64,000 nt of DNA from Enterobacteriaceae bacterium RIT693 (lineage in GTDB: Bacteria > Pseudomonadota > Gammaproteobacteria > Enterobacterales > Enterobacteriaceae). The translations under genes and the position numbers were made by a program. The notes beneath the pieces were generated by a model. It was not told where the DNA came from. It made no database searches and saw nothing but the letters and a program-made list of their open reading frames with translations. Location: the NCBI GenBank assembly GCA_009668225.1, contig WJYK01000002.1:310001-374000 (forward strand), written 5' to 3'. Each line of letters begins with the position of its first letter. The stretch's first letter is position 1. Of the stretch, positions 9,278 to 19,206 are shown in pieces.

Positions 9278-10129
9278 ATGACCCGGCGTAACTTTCCCCT
9301 TAATACTCTCGATGCGTTCCTGGTCACCGCCAGGCACCTGAACCTCACCAGAGCGGCAAAAGAACTTTGCCTCACTCAAGGTGCAGTCAGCCGCAAAATC
9401 GCCACGCTTGAACAGTGGCTGGGGTTTGCACTATTTGAACGCCACGCACGCGGGTTACGCCTTACGCCTCAGGGGAGCGCCCTGCTGCCCGATCTTCAGA
9501 GCGCATTCAACACCCTGCTGGACGTTGCCGACCGCGCCTGCCATAAACCTGAGATTATCCGCCTCAAGGCTCCCACCTGTGCGATGCGCTGGCTGGTCCC
9601 AAAGCTTATCCAGCTCGAACAGCGTATGCCTGAGATACAGGTGGCCCTGACCACCACCGTGGAGCACGGCGTCAATTTTAAACATGAGCCGTTTGATGCC
9701 GCAATCGTGTTCGGGCAGCAGGCAAAGAGCGGCACGCTGCTGTTTGAAGAAGCCCTGACGCCGGTCATCAGCCAGGGGCTGCTGCCGCAAAACGGAAGCG
9801 TCTGGGAGCGGTTGACCTTCCTGCACCCAACCCGCGATCGTACCGACTGGTCGCTGTGGCTGACGCATAACGCGGCCCCGTGGCAGACAATGAGTAAACA
9901 TCAGCACTTCGACACGATGGATCTGGCTATCAGCGCGGCGATTCAGGGGTTTGGCATAGCAATTGCTGATGAAACGCTGGTTGCAGAAGATATTCGAACC
10001 GGGCGGCTGGTGCGCCCCTTTGCCAGCAGCGTAAAAACCGGCGCGGGTTACCGCCTGGCGGTGAAGCCTGGCAGCGAAAATGCCGCCGGACTTGAGGCGC
10101 TCTGTCGGGCATTACTGGCAGAATCGTGA
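9278..10129 (+). CDS. LysR-family regulator (GcvA-like)
   Basis: Transcription factor with an N-terminal winged helix-turn-helix (LNTLDAFLVTARHLNLTRAAKELCLTQGAVSRKIATLEQ, about residues 7-45) and a C-terminal effector domain. PLNTLDAF, LFERHARGLRLTPQG and the WL(V)P-type linker resemble GcvA. The start at 9278 (283 residues) has GGAGAG upstream; earlier in-frame codons would add a non-family extension. Divergent from the aminotransferase/binding-protein operon, which it most likely controls (inference). Confidence 0.88.
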   Translation: MTRRNFPLNTLDAFLVTARHLNLTRAAKELCLTQGAVSRKIATLEQWLGFALFERHARGLRLTPQGSALLPDLQSAFNTLLDVADRACHKPEIIRLKAPTCAMRWLVPKLIQLEQRMPEIQVALTTTVEHGVNFKHEPFDAAIVFGQQAKSGTLLFEEALTPVISQGLLPQNGSVWERLTFLHPTRDRTDWSLWLTHNAAPWQTMSKHQHFDTMDLAISAAIQGFGIAIADETLVAEDIRTGRLVRPFASSVKTGAGYRLAVKPGSENAAGLEALCRALLAES

Positions 10130-10207
10130 ATGGCATGCCTTTCTATACTTTTTGCGATCGGTATGCGAACATTTAACCAAACAAATCAAATGACTGAGAA
10201 TGAGTGG

Positions 10208-11323
10208 ATGGCGAATAAAAAGCTGGTTTATCTTGACTCGATTCGGGGACTAGCGAGCTTTGCCGTCGTTCTCTCCCACCTGGCGTTGATGTATTTTCCG
10301 TTCCTGCATAATTTCAGTAACGCGCCTATTACCGACGATCACGCTGTTCAGCGCTGGATCCATAACAGCCCTTTTGGCTTTTTCTATTCAGGCACCGCCG
10401 CGGTTTATATCTTCTTTGTGATGAGCGGGATCGTACTTAGCCTCAGTAGCGCCAGAAATCATTATCCGCTAGCCAAGAATATTTTATCCCGCTATGCCCG
10501 CTTAGCCATTCCGGCTATCGCCTCATGCCTGCTGGCCTATATTGTCTTTACCATCGTGCGGGAATTTAACCTGCAGCAGGCAAGCAACTTCATTAATAAC
10601 GAAACTAAAATCAGGGAACCGGGGCTGATTAACGCGATCTATTTTGGGGCAGTAAAAGCGATAGTTAATCTGCGTGGCGCAATCCAGTACAACCCCGTTC
10701 TGTGGACAATGGCGATTGAATTTTATGGCTCTTTGCTGATATTTATCGCCTATAAAACACGAAAACCGCTGCTAACCATGTCGCTGCTGACGTTGCTGTT
10801 TTTGGCGATTAACCTGCATGTTTTCCTGGGAATGCTGAGCTTCCTGGTCGGTATGGCCATTAAAGAGCGGATGCCGTTGACCGAGAATAATAAAATCAGC
10901 TCGCTGATGATCATTGTCGGACTCTATTTCGCCGGGGCTCATATTTCCAGCGGCAGCTATGCGCTATTTACGTCAGTGTTAGGGAATAACGTCTATGAAG
11001 CGCTCAATTTCCTTGCCGGTATAATGATTGTCTGTGGGGTGATGCTTAATGGATACGTGCAATCCTGGCTGTCGTCAAAAGCATTGGTTAAATTAGGTGA
11101 ACTCTCTTTCCCACTCTATTTAACGCACTGGAGCGTGATCCTGCTTTTCGCCAATCTGTTTGATCGGTTTAATTTCCATCATCCGCTGGCAGAAACGCTC
11201 ATGATCGCCCTGCTTTCGGTGCTATTTTCCGTCTTCTTTGTCAGAATAGACCAGATTTCCATCCGCATTTCAGGGTTGATTAAACGCTATTCCAGAGCGG
11301 CGCCGGGACGCTCCATACGCTAA
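10208..11323 (+). CDS. Acyltransferase family 3 membrane protein
   Basis: Integral membrane acyltransferase of the OafA/NodX type, which transfers acetyl or other short acyl groups to surface or periplasmic glycans. The family start (YLDSIRGLASFAVVLSHLAL, with the catalytic-region His) is clear, followed by about ten transmembrane segments and GELSFPLYLTHWSV near the end. The acceptor is unknown. The start is uncertain: 10208 fits the family start, but ATGs at 10190 and 10130 are in frame and none has a good ribosome site. It follows the LysR gene on the same strand. Confidence 0.8.
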   Translation: MANKKLVYLDSIRGLASFAVVLSHLALMYFPFLHNFSNAPITDDHAVQRWIHNSPFGFFYSGTAAVYIFFVMSGIVLSLSSARNHYPLAKNILSRYARLAIPAIASCLLAYIVFTIVREFNLQQASNFINNETKIREPGLINAIYFGAVKAIVNLRGAIQYNPVLWTMAIEFYGSLLIFIAYKTRKPLLTMSLLTLLFLAINLHVFLGMLSFLVGMAIKERMPLTENNKISSLMIIVGLYFAGAHISSGSYALFTSVLGNNVYEALNFLAGIMIVCGVMLNGYVQSWLSSKALVKLGELSFPLYLTHWSVILLFANLFDRFNFHHPLAETLMIALLSVLFSVFFVRIDQISIRISGLIKRYSRAAPGRSIR

Positions 11324-11358
11324 AAAAGCGCAGGCGGTTCACCCGGCCTGCGCTTTTT
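11323..11358. terminator. Bidirectional terminator
   Basis: Perfect 13-bp arms (11323-11335 and 11346-11358; AAAAAGCGCAGGC/GCCTGCGCTTTTT) with a 10-nt loop between the convergent acyltransferase and esterase genes. T-tracts exist on both strands. Confidence 0.88.
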
Positions 11359-11367
11359 CATAAAACA

Positions 11368-12870
11368 TTATCCCAGGGTAACGTGGTGTTTCATGACCCG
11401 TTTAAACAGCTGCATTCGCATGCGCATAAAGCGGTTTTCTACCTTAAACTTCGCACGCAGGTGAACCCCCAAACGCAGAGTACGATCCCGCCCTTTGATA
11501 CAGGCAGGCCAGCTTAACGGTCCCGGTAGCGCTTTGCTCTGTGCCCCGGCGCTGCGGGCGAAGCTCACCCAGTAATCACCTACCTGAGCAGCGAACTGAA
11601 GATCCCGCTCATTCACATATTCCCTGGCCGGCGGAGTTAGCGGTAACGTGTTAAAGACGTAAGCCACTTCGTTGCCGTGCCAGGTGCCATTGGCATAAGT
11701 TTCACGCTCGGCCTCCGCCACATAGTCAAAATAGTACCGCCAGCAGGGCTGGCCGACCCGCTGCTGCGCCTGCATCACAACAAATCCCAGCGTTGTGAAG
11801 GCCATATCACGGCACACCTGACGCCCCAGCTCGCCATCCCCTTTGACGCCGGGATATAACAGCTTGATAAGCCCAAGGCCAAAACGCCTTTCCCGGCGCA
11901 GCAGCGCAACCTGTCCGGCGGGGTCAATTCCGAAATAGCTCAGTACGCTCGCTTCATCGCTGTTGCTGCCGACCATAAGCGGCATACGGTGCTGTCGCCC
12001 GGTAAAGAAGGTGTCCAGCATCGGCTCCGGCAGGACAATATCGCCGCTGATGGGCGTCGGGCCGATATTAAGGGGGGCCTCCAGCGCCCAAAGCGCATTG
12101 GCGGGGAGCGCGCGCAACTCATCAGCGCTCGCATTTTGTAGACCAAAATGGCTGGCGACTGCCACCCCGCGTTTTAAGGCCTTACGGCGATCCATGTCCG
12201 GCAACGTATAGGCGCTTTGTATAATGCCCTTGTGAAAAAGTCCGCTGGCGAGCGGCGAAGCCAGAAGAGAAAGGACGCTACGCGCGCCTGCTGATTCGCC
12301 AAACAATGTGACATTAGCGGTATCCCCGCCAAAAGCGGCGATGTTTTCCTGAATCCAATTTAGGGCTGCAATCTGATCGAGTAAGGCGAAGTTATGCACC
12401 GGGCCATCCGGGTTTTCAGCATCCAGCGACGGGTGAGCAAAGAAGCCAAGGTGCCCCAGGCGGTAGTTCACCGTGACCAACACCACGCCTCGGGCAGCAA
12501 ATGCCGCACCATCATAAGGAGGCAAAGAACCTGCGCCGATGGTGTAACCGCCGCCGTGCAGCCAGACCATAACGGGTAGCGGTTTGTCATCTCGCCGGGT
12601 GGGTGTCCAGATATTAAGATACAGGCAATCTTCCGAGAACTGACCGGGATCGCCGCCGCCGACGGCCTTACAGTATTCCAGGCTTTGCCAACAGGCCGGG
12701 GAGAAAGTCTCTGCCGCACGTATCCCTTGCCAGTGTTCCGGTGGCTGAGGCGCTCGCCAGCGCAGATTTCCGGTTGGGGGGGCGGCAAAGGGAATACCGC
12801 GATACACCGCAATATCCCCCTGCAGGACGCCGCTCAGTTGACCCTGAGCAACGTTAACAACGTGTTCCAT
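11368..12870 (-). CDS. Type B carboxylesterase (PnbA-like)
   Basis: Alpha/beta-hydrolase of the carboxylesterase/para-nitrobenzyl esterase family, hydrolysing carboxylic esters. Seen in order: the family start YRGIPFAAPPTGNLRWRAPQPP, the signature EDCLYLNIWTP, the oxyanion-hole HGGGYT, the nucleophile elbow FGESAGA, an acidic SNSDEAS and a histidine in GTWHGNEVAY. The start at 12870 gives 500 residues and follows AAGGA with a 7-nt spacer; the frame extends to 12927 without support. No signal peptide, so cytosolic. Natural substrate unknown. It is 41 nt downstream of ydcJ on the same strand and may be co-transcribed. Confidence 0.88.
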   Translation of the reverse strand: MEHVVNVAQGQLSGVLQGDIAVYRGIPFAAPPTGNLRWRAPQPPEHWQGIRAAETFSPACWQSLEYCKAVGGGDPGQFSEDCLYLNIWTPTRRDDKPLPVMVWLHGGGYTIGAGSLPPYDGAAFAARGVVLVTVNYRLGHLGFFAHPSLDAENPDGPVHNFALLDQIAALNWIQENIAAFGGDTANVTLFGESAGARSVLSLLASPLASGLFHKGIIQSAYTLPDMDRRKALKRGVAVASHFGLQNASADELRALPANALWALEAPLNIGPTPISGDIVLPEPMLDTFFTGRQHRMPLMVGSNSDEASVLSYFGIDPAGQVALLRRERRFGLGLIKLLYPGVKGDGELGRQVCRDMAFTTLGFVVMQAQQRVGQPCWRYYFDYVAEAERETYANGTWHGNEVAYVFNTLPLTPPAREYVNERDLQFAAQVGDYWVSFARSAGAQSKALPGPLSWPACIKGRDRTLRLGVHLRAKFKVENRFMRMRMQLFKRVMKHHVTLG

Positions 12871-12911
12871 CAGCTGTTCCTTGTGACTGACATCCCAGCA
12901 GAGTAACGCGT

Positions 12912-14255
12912 TTACAGTAATCCGCAACGGCGTTTGCTGCGATCCTCCGCCTGCTGATAGAGGCTAAACTCATCGGCAACCGTTGCGCCAAGCGCCTTTT
13001 CGAACTCGAGGCGGCTGGAATGGCCGTGTTGCCGATGCCCGCCTTCGCAGCCCAGGTTCGACTGGAAGATACCCGCCGCGCTAACCGGCAGAAAATCCTC
13101 ATAGATAATAGGCTGTGCGACGAGCCACCCGCGTTCAATGAGGAGCTGTGGATCGTCGCCAGGCTTAATGGACAGGCGATGCATATCACCAACCGGCGTC
13201 AGACGGTAGCGAAAATAGGCCAGCCCCTGGCGGCGCAGCAGCGCATCGCTGTCCGGAAAACGGCTGAACACGTCCTGCAGGTGCTGCTGATGGCTGAGAT
13301 TGTCAGTGCCGTTACCCGCTTCCAGTAGCAGCTCGTCGTAGAGCGCACGGCCTTTAGGCGTCAGCGCCACGCCACGCTGCTCAATTTCACCAAAACGCGC
13401 GGTGTGCGTCCCATGGTGCTCCCCGGCAAACAGAATAGGCTCCTCCAGTGCTTTAAAGCTGGTCTGGCGTAGCAAAATAGGCCGTTCACGACGCGGTGGA
13501 CCTTCGATAATTGCTTTCGGCGTAATGCCCCGCTCCGGCATGAGCGATTGAACGCGGTCGATATCGAGCGTGCGTGGCGTAAGATGGTTGATATGGCAGC
13601 CGCGGAAACAAACCACGTCGGCGATCAGGCGATGTTCGTCGTGCAGAGCACGATAGGTGTCGGCGTCAACCGTGGCATGCTGATGCCAGCGGAAGGTTTC
13701 CAGCGCCTCGGCAACAAAGGCGTTAGCCTCCGCCTCGCTAAAACCGCCCTGTTGGTCATGGAGATCCAGCATCTCACGGCAGCGGGGGGTGAAGATGTCC
13801 CGTTTATCCAGAATGCCGGCAGCACGCGCCCTCAGCTGTGGGTTGTCAATCAACTCAAGACGCAGCAGGGAAGTAAATACGCGGAAGGGGTTACGCGCCA
13901 GCGCCCGATCGTCAATCGGGCGGAAGGCGGTAGAATGCACCGGTACGCTGGCCTGGGATAAATCATAATAGCCCACCGGGTGCATTCCCATCACCTGGAA
14001 TATCCGTTTTAACACCGCAAGCTCTTCAGCCTTGCCCACGCGAATCGCACCGTGGCGCTCAACGTTTAACCTTGCCAGTTCGTCAGCATTTTCTAACTGC
14101 TGGTGCAGCTCAGGGTTATGCTCCAGCACCGCCAGGTTCACATCGGCTACAAGTTCTAATAACGTGCCGTACTGCGGCACTTCTTGCTGGTACATCGCCG
14201 ACATAGCTTGCGAAAACTTGTCCCGAATCTCGTCAGCCGTGAGGGTGTTCGCCAT
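12912..14255 (-). CDS. ydcJ: YdcJ, DUF1338 / 2-oxoadipate dioxygenase-decarboxylase family
   Basis: Homologue of E. coli YdcJ, 447 residues from the start at 14255 (MANTLTADEIRDKFSQAM); the frame extends upstream to 14327 but the family starts here. Proteins of this family (HglS) are Fe(II)-dependent and convert 2-oxoadipate to 2-hydroxyglutarate in D-lysine catabolism. The conserved HSTAFRPID, CFRGCHINHLTPRTLDID and the C-terminus RSKRRCGLL are present. Divergent from ydcI, as in E. coli. Confidence 0.94.
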   Translation of the reverse strand: MANTLTADEIRDKFSQAMSAMYQQEVPQYGTLLELVADVNLAVLEHNPELHQQLENADELARLNVERHGAIRVGKAEELAVLKRIFQVMGMHPVGYYDLSQASVPVHSTAFRPIDDRALARNPFRVFTSLLRLELIDNPQLRARAAGILDKRDIFTPRCREMLDLHDQQGGFSEAEANAFVAEALETFRWHQHATVDADTYRALHDEHRLIADVVCFRGCHINHLTPRTLDIDRVQSLMPERGITPKAIIEGPPRRERPILLRQTSFKALEEPILFAGEHHGTHTARFGEIEQRGVALTPKGRALYDELLLEAGNGTDNLSHQQHLQDVFSRFPDSDALLRRQGLAYFRYRLTPVGDMHRLSIKPGDDPQLLIERGWLVAQPIIYEDFLPVSAAGIFQSNLGCEGGHRQHGHSSRLEFEKALGATVADEFSLYQQAEDRSKRRCGLL

Positions 14256-14636
14256 GATGTCATGCCTCCAGTGGATAATGCTGAAAGCGTAGAAGCTGGT
14301 CGATCGCTCATCAGGAAGAATTTCCATTTTGTGATCCGCTTTGCAGCGCCTAAAAAGTAATTTTTTTCAGCACATTACATAACGCGATGTTATGAGGAAT
14401 GGCTATCAATCACAGTATAAATTAACAAAAAATCAACTTATACTGGCGGCATTGAAATCTGCTGACTGGCATCACTTTTCAGCGAATTAGCGCCGCATTC
14501 GCAGACAAAATCTTGCCTGATTTAAATTGCTTATGTTGCTACCCATAGAAAAATGTTAACGATATTTTGCAATCAGGTTATCAAAATCAAACAACCAGGC
14601 TTGTCAGCGTAGCCGGACTGTTTTTAACATCAGGTT
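14256..14636. promoter_or_regulatory. Divergent ydcJ/ydcI spacer with two dyads
   Basis: This 381-bp AT-rich region holds no convincing gene. Two dyads stand out: CATAAC/GTTATG with a 5-bp spacer at 14378-14394, and perfect 8-bp arms CAGTATAA/TTATACTG at 14413-14420 and 14438-14445. Either could be bound by YdcI, a LysR-type regulator that usually acts from the shared spacer. No promoter hexamers are assigned. Confidence 0.4.
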
Positions 14637-15560
14637 ATGGAAAAAAATGGTCTTTTCAGTCAGCGCATTCGCTTGCGCCATTTACATACTTTCGTAGCCG
14701 TCGCTCAGCAGGGAACACTGGGTCGCGCGGCTGAAACCCTTAACCTGAGCCAGCCGGCCCTCTCCAAAACCCTAAATGAGCTGGAGCAGCTAACCGGTAC
14801 CCGTCTGTTCGAGCGTGGGCGGCTTGGCGCCCAGCTAACCCTGACGGGCGAGCAGTTTTTGACCCATGCAGTCAAAGTGCTTGATGCCCTGAATCATGCC
14901 GGGCAGTCGTTTACTCGCAAAGAAGATCAGGCTTCCGACGTGGTGCGCATTGGCGCGCTTCCCACGGCGGCGCTGGGTATTTTACCGGCGGTCATCGGAG
15001 AGTTTCATAAGCAGCAGAGCGACGTTACGCTTCAGGTTGGTACCATGAACAACACCATGCTGCTGGCGGGGCTGAAGTCTGGCGAGCTGGATCTGGGGAT
15101 TGGGCGCATGTCTGACCCGGAGCTGATGACCGGCCTGAATTATGAGCTGTTATTCCTGGAATCCCTCAAGCTGGTGGTACGGCCTAATCATCCCCTGCTG
15201 CATGAAAATATTACCCTGAGCCGGGTGATGGAATGGCCTGCGGTTGTCTCGCCACAGGGAACGGTTCCCCGCGACAACGCCGAATCACTGCTGGCCGCTC
15301 AGGGATGTAAGCTCCCGTCGACCTGCATTGAAACGCTTTCTGCATCGCTGTCGCGCCAGCTTACCGTGGAATATAACTACGTCTGGTTTGTGCCATCGGG
15401 CGCGGTGAAGGATGATTTGCGTCAGGGCACGCTGACCGCACTGCCTATTCCGATCCCTGGTGCCGGAGAGCCTATCGGCATACTGACTCGCGTGGATAAA
15501 CCACTTTCCACGGCAGCACAAATTTTGCTGTCTTCAATTCGAAAATCTATGCCGGTGTAA
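14637..15560 (+). CDS. ydcI: LysR-family regulator YdcI
   Basis: 307 residues, same length as E. coli YdcI, with the same N-terminus MEKN-LFSQRIRLRHLHTFVAVAQQGTLGRAAETLNLSQPALSKTLNELEQ forming the winged helix-turn-helix. The effector domain starts at about residue 95 (VRIGALPTAALGILPAVI). YdcI of enteric bacteria has been linked to pH and acid-stress gene control. Divergent from ydcJ. Its 3' end converges with smrA over a perfect GC-rich hairpin. Confidence 0.95.
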   Translation: MEKNGLFSQRIRLRHLHTFVAVAQQGTLGRAAETLNLSQPALSKTLNELEQLTGTRLFERGRLGAQLTLTGEQFLTHAVKVLDALNHAGQSFTRKEDQASDVVRIGALPTAALGILPAVIGEFHKQQSDVTLQVGTMNNTMLLAGLKSGELDLGIGRMSDPELMTGLNYELLFLESLKLVVRPNHPLLHENITLSRVMEWPAVVSPQGTVPRDNAESLLAAQGCKLPSTCIETLSASLSRQLTVEYNYVWFVPSGAVKDDLRQGTLTALPIPIPGAGEPIGILTRVDKPLSTAAQILLSSIRKSMPV

Positions 15561-15565
15561 ATTCT

Positions 15566-15588
15566 GTCGCCGCGATGATCGCGGCGAC
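15566..15588. terminator. GC-rich hairpin between convergent ydcI and smrA
   Basis: A 23-bp palindrome with 11-bp arms around one central base (GTCGCCGCGAT/ATCGCGGCGAC). It has no T-tract on either strand, so it may slow rather than terminate transcription, or protect 3' ends. Confidence 0.5.
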
Positions 15589-15592
15589 ACGC

Positions 15593-16156
15593 TTAACGAC
15601 TGCGTTTGGCGTGCTTTTCCCATGTTTCCAGTTTGGCCTGGTCCGATTTCTTTAGCGCCACATAGCAGGCTCCGCTGCCGCCGTGGTGCGGCATCGCCAC
15701 ACAGAAAGCCTGTACCTCTTCAAACTCTGCCAGCCAGTGGGCAAGGAAGCTACGCACAACGTTGGCATGGGACTTATCTTCCCGCCCTTTGCCGTGAACG
15801 ATCAGCAGATTGCGCAGGCCATCCTGCTTCGCCTGCAAAATGTAAGCAAACAGCATCTGCCGGCACCGTTCAACCGGCTGGCGGATGAGGTTCAGACTCG
15901 CCTGCTGGCTGTATTTTCCCAGCCTGAGCTTGTCCAGCACCCCGGTTTGTACCCCTTCACGCTTGTACTCAAGCGGCGTGTCCATGGGGATAATCTCTAA
16001 AAAATCAGTGGTGAGAAAATTGTCGAGCTGGGTGGTGTCCGGCCTGGTGACCATGTTCTCTTTTTGAGGTTTGATCCATTGGCTGTCTGCGCAATTTTTG
16101 AGCGGCTTGACATCCTCCATGGCGTCAAGAAACAGCGATTTGTCGTCAAGGTTCAC
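15593..16156 (-). CDS. smrA: DNA endonuclease SmrA (Smr domain)
   Basis: Small MutS-related (Smr) domain nuclease, formerly YdaL. The Smr core is at the C-terminus: LDKLRLGKYSQQASLNLIRQPV, then IVHGKGR and ALPHHGGSGACYVALKK with the conserved HGKG and H-GG-GA motifs. The start is a GTG at 16156 preceded by a perfect AGGAGG at 7 nt, giving 187 residues, the E. coli length. An ATG at 16213 would add a stretch absent from the family. Monocistronic. Confidence 0.93.
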   Translation of the reverse strand: MNLDDKSLFLDAMEDVKPLKNCADSQWIKPQKENMVTRPDTTQLDNFLTTDFLEIIPMDTPLEYKREGVQTGVLDKLRLGKYSQQASLNLIRQPVERCRQMLFAYILQAKQDGLRNLLIVHGKGREDKSHANVVRSFLAHWLAEFEEVQAFCVAMPHHGGSGACYVALKKSDQAKLETWEKHAKRSR

Positions 16157-16595
16157 GGTCAATCCTCCTGAGTTATCTGCGGCTACTATAACCCCGCCCT
16201 GCCCGGCGCTCAACGGAAGCGATCTGAGACATCCTTCAGGAGATAATGGCTAATTATTTAGCCGTTATCTTTTAAATTAAAAATAAATATTTTGCATTTG
16301 CGTTAAAAAAACGTGAAATAAATAAACATAATGGTGATTAATTTTATCCAGTGCAGAAAAATAATCGACGCGCCAATAAGACCGCAACGTTGGACGTATT
16401 TCGGGTGATGAACACGCGAGGCAACGTCCTCCTTTCACCCTCACTGGTTTTTATTCTTTCTCATTCTGCGGGTAGCGTATTCACTCGTTACGCTAATCCT
16501 TTTGAGGTCTGGCTGGCATCGTTGAGTACATGCTATCTTTTCGGCCTGCGAATTGGCCGGGCACCCGCTCGTGCCAGCCAGAAACGGAGTATACC
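16157..16595. other. smrA-ogt spacer with a 30-bp imperfect palindrome
   Basis: 439 bp without a supported gene. 16241-16270 is an imperfect 30-bp palindrome (AGATAATGGCTAA, TTAT, TTAGCCGTTATCT; one mismatch). The stretch 16260-16350 is very AT-rich. A frame at 16351-16602 has no family resemblance and overlaps the ogt start, so it is not called. Confidence 0.5.
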
Positions 16596-17111
16596 GTGCT
16601 GATAATACTGGAAGATAAAATTGACACCCCCGTCGGGCCACTGTGGATCCTGTGCGATGAGCAGTTCAGGCTGCGGGCCGTGGAGTGGGAAGAGCATAGC
16701 GACCGCATGGAGCAACTGTTAAACATTCACTATGGTGCACAGGGATTTCAACGCGTTAGCAGCCGAAACCCGAATGGACTTAGCGATAAGCTACGCGATT
16801 ATTTTGCGGGCGACCTGGCGGTAATTGATGCTCTGCCTACGGCCACCGCAGGCACGGATTTCCAGCGTCAGGTTTGGCAGGCGCTGCGTGATATTCCCTG
16901 CGGGCGAGTGATGCATTACGGGCAGCTTGCGGAGCAGCTGGGCCGGGCCGGAGCGGCACGCGCTGTCGGCGCCGCTAACGGCTCAAACCCGGTCAGTATC
17001 GTGGTGCCTTGCCATCGCGTTATCGGCCGTAACGGGACGATGACCGGCTACGCGGGCGGCGTGGCGCGGAAAGAGTGGCTGCTACGTCATGAAGGTTATT
17101 TATTACTGTAA
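16596..17111 (+). CDS. ogt: Methylated-DNA-[protein]-cysteine S-methyltransferase Ogt
   Basis: Repairs O6-methylguanine and O4-methylthymine by transferring the alkyl group to its own cysteine. The acceptor motif [21 protein letters not shown] is intact, preceded by [11 protein letters not shown]. The start is GTG at 16596, with GGAG 6 nt upstream, giving 171 residues like E. coli Ogt; the frame extends to 16530 without support. Next gene downstream is fnr, as in E. coli. Confidence 0.95.
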   Translation: MLIILEDKIDTPVGPLWILCDEQFRLRAVEWEEHSDRMEQLLNIHYGAQGFQRVSSRNPNGLSDKLRDYFAGDLAVIDALPTATAGTDFQRQVWQALRDIPCGRVMHYGQLAEQLGRAGAARAVGAANGSNPVSIVVPCHRVIGRNGTMTGYAGGVARKEWLLRHEGYLLL

Positions 17112-17275
17112 CCAAATGGTGCCAAAAGTGCGGCTATTTATTCCAGAATAGAGAGGCTGCACTTTAATGTTTCAGTGAATTCAACGAGATGAGGACTAAT
17201 TTTTGGTTCCCTGCCTTTATTATTGCCTGAATAGCGTTCTGCCAGACTTACCTGATCGCAAAAAAGATGTTAAAA

Positions 17276-17289
17276 TTGACCAATATCAA
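17276..17289. promoter_or_regulatory. FNR box upstream of fnr
   Basis: TTGAC-CAAT-ATCAA fits the FNR consensus TTGAT-N4-ATCAA with one mismatch. It lies 20 bp before the fnr ATG, consistent with the known negative autoregulation of fnr. Confidence 0.8.
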
Positions 17290-17308
17290 TTACGGTCCGA
17301 GCATATCT

Positions 17309-18061
17309 ATGATCCCTGAAAAGCGTATTATTCGACGAATTCAGTCTGGCGGTTGTGCTATCCATTGCCAGGATTGCAGCATTAGCCAATTATGCATCCC
17401 CTTCACGCTTAATGAGCATGAACTCGATCAGCTTGATAATATCATCGAGCGTAAAAAACCGATTCAAAAGGGACAGACCCTGTTTAAAGCGGGTGATGAA
17501 CTGAAATCGCTGTACGCTATTCGTTCAGGAACGATCAAAAGCTATACCATTACCGAACAAGGCGATGAGCAAATCACCGGTTTCCACCTGGCGGGCGATC
17601 TGGTAGGTTTTGACGCCATCGGTTCTGGCCATCACCCGAGTTTCGCTCAGGCGCTGGAAACCTCGATGGTGTGTGAAATCCCGTTTGAAACCCTTGACGA
17701 TCTGTCCGGCAAAATGCCAAGCCTGCGCCAGCAGATGATGCGCCTGATGAGCGGCGAAATTAAAGGCGATCAGGACATGATCCTGCTGCTGTCGAAAAAG
17801 AATGCCGAAGAGCGCCTTGCCGCGTTTATCTACAATCTTTCCCGTCGCTTTGCGCAGCGTGGCTTCTCACCTCGCGAGTTCCGCCTGACCATGACGCGTG
17901 GCGATATCGGTAACTATCTTGGCCTGACGGTGGAAACCATCAGCCGTCTGCTGGGCCGCTTCCAGAAAAGCGGTATGCTGGCGGTGAAAGGCAAGTACAT
18001 CACCATCGAGAACATCGACCTGTTGTCAGACCTGGCGGGCCAGTCACGTAACGTCGCCTGA
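17309..18061 (+). CDS. fnr: Fumarate/nitrate reduction regulator FNR
   Basis: Global anaerobic regulator of the CRP/FNR family. The start at 17309 gives 250 residues as in E. coli; an upstream in-frame ATG at 17267 is unsupported. The [4Fe-4S] ligands are seen as the N-terminal cysteines in [16 protein letters not shown] plus the cysteine in SMVCEIPFE. The cyclic-nucleotide-binding-like beta-roll is followed by a C-terminal helix-turn-helix ([22 protein letters not shown]). Only the last residues ([15 protein letters not shown]) differ notably from E. coli. Confidence 0.98.
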   Translation: MIPEKRIIRRIQSGGCAIHCQDCSISQLCIPFTLNEHELDQLDNIIERKKPIQKGQTLFKAGDELKSLYAIRSGTIKSYTITEQGDEQITGFHLAGDLVGFDAIGSGHHPSFAQALETSMVCEIPFETLDDLSGKMPSLRQQMMRLMSGEIKGDQDMILLLSKKNAEERLAAFIYNLSRRFAQRGFSPREFRLTMTRGDIGNYLGLTVETISRLLGRFQKSGMLAVKGKYITIENIDLLSDLAGQSRNVA

Positions 18062-18196
18062 TAACCGCCTCCCCTTTGCCGGGTCGTCTTTTCTCTGTTT
18101 AATTGATCCGGCAAGGACTATCCACCTGTTTCATTCCTTTCTTATGGGTTAATCTTACTTCACAGACTGTGGTTAAGCAGTTGTAAGGAGACCTGT

Positions 18197-19147
18197 ATGG
18201 CAAACTACCAAAACATGCTTGTCGCAATTGACCCTAACCAGGACGATCAACCTGCCCTGCGGCGTGCTGTTTATTTGCATCAACGGATTGGCGGCAGAAT
18301 CAAAGCCTTCCTGCCTATCTATGACTTTTCCTACGAAATGACCACGCTTCTGTCGCCTGATGAACGCACCGCCATGCGCAAAGGGGTTATCAGCCAGCGT
18401 ACGGCCTGGATTAAACAGCAGGCGCATTATTATATCGAAGCCGGCATTCCTATTGATATCAAAGTGGTGTGGCATAACCGTCCGTTTGAAGCCATCATTC
18501 AGGAAGTTATCGCCGGCGGGCACGATCTGCTGCTCAAAATGGCCCACCAGCACGACAAGCTTGAAGCAGTTATCTTTACCCCTACTGACTGGCATCTTCT
18601 GCGTAAATGCCCTTGCCCGGTATGGATGGTAAAAGATCAGCCCTGGCCTGAAGGGGGCAAGGCGCTGGTGGCGGTGAACCTCGCCAGCGAAGAGCTGTAC
18701 CATAACGCACTGAATGAAAAATTGGTGAAAGAGACGCTGAAACTGGCCGATGACGTTAACCATACTGAAGTTCACTTAATCGGCGCCTACCCGGTTACGC
18801 CTATCAACATCGCGATTGAACTCCCTGACTTTGATCCCAGCGTGTATAACGACGCAATTCGCGGTCAACACCTTGTCGCCATGAAGGCGCTGCGTCAAAA
18901 ATACGCGATTGACGAAAAGATGACTCACGTTGAAAAAGGCCTGCCTGAAGAGGTGATCCCGGACATGGCTGAGCATCTGCAGGCCGGGATTGTGGTGCTG
19001 GGCACGGTCGGGCGCACCGGGCTGTCCGCCGCTTTCCTCGGGAACACGGCGGAACAGGTCATTGACCATCTGCGCTGCGACTTACTGGTCATAAAACCGG
19101 ATGACTACCAGACCCCGGTTGAGCTGGATGACCCGGAAGACGACTGA
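18197..19147 (+). CDS. uspE: Universal stress protein UspE
   Basis: Tandem Usp-domain protein, 316 residues as in E. coli (YdaA). Domain 1 covers about residues 3-150 and domain 2 about 155-305. The second domain ends with the Usp nucleotide-binding type motif [37 protein letters not shown]. The role is in stress survival, motility and adhesion in E. coli. AAGGAGACC precedes the ATG. It follows fnr, the conserved order, and ends at a strong terminator. Confidence 0.97.
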   Translation: MANYQNMLVAIDPNQDDQPALRRAVYLHQRIGGRIKAFLPIYDFSYEMTTLLSPDERTAMRKGVISQRTAWIKQQAHYYIEAGIPIDIKVVWHNRPFEAIIQEVIAGGHDLLLKMAHQHDKLEAVIFTPTDWHLLRKCPCPVWMVKDQPWPEGGKALVAVNLASEELYHNALNEKLVKETLKLADDVNHTEVHLIGAYPVTPINIAIELPDFDPSVYNDAIRGQHLVAMKALRQKYAIDEKMTHVEKGLPEEVIPDMAEHLQAGIVVLGTVGRTGLSAAFLGNTAEQVIDHLRCDLLVIKPDDYQTPVELDDPEDD

Positions 19148-19166
19148 CGGCGTTGAGAATACCAGT

Positions 19167-19200
19167 AAAAATCCCGCTGAATTTCCGGCGGGATTTTTTT
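19167..19200 (+). terminator. uspE terminator
   Basis: Ten-bp arms AAAATCCCGC (19167-19176) and GCGGGATTTT (19188-19197) followed by T residues. It can act in both directions between uspE and the convergent LysR gene. Confidence 0.85.
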
Positions 19201-19206
19201 AGCCCA

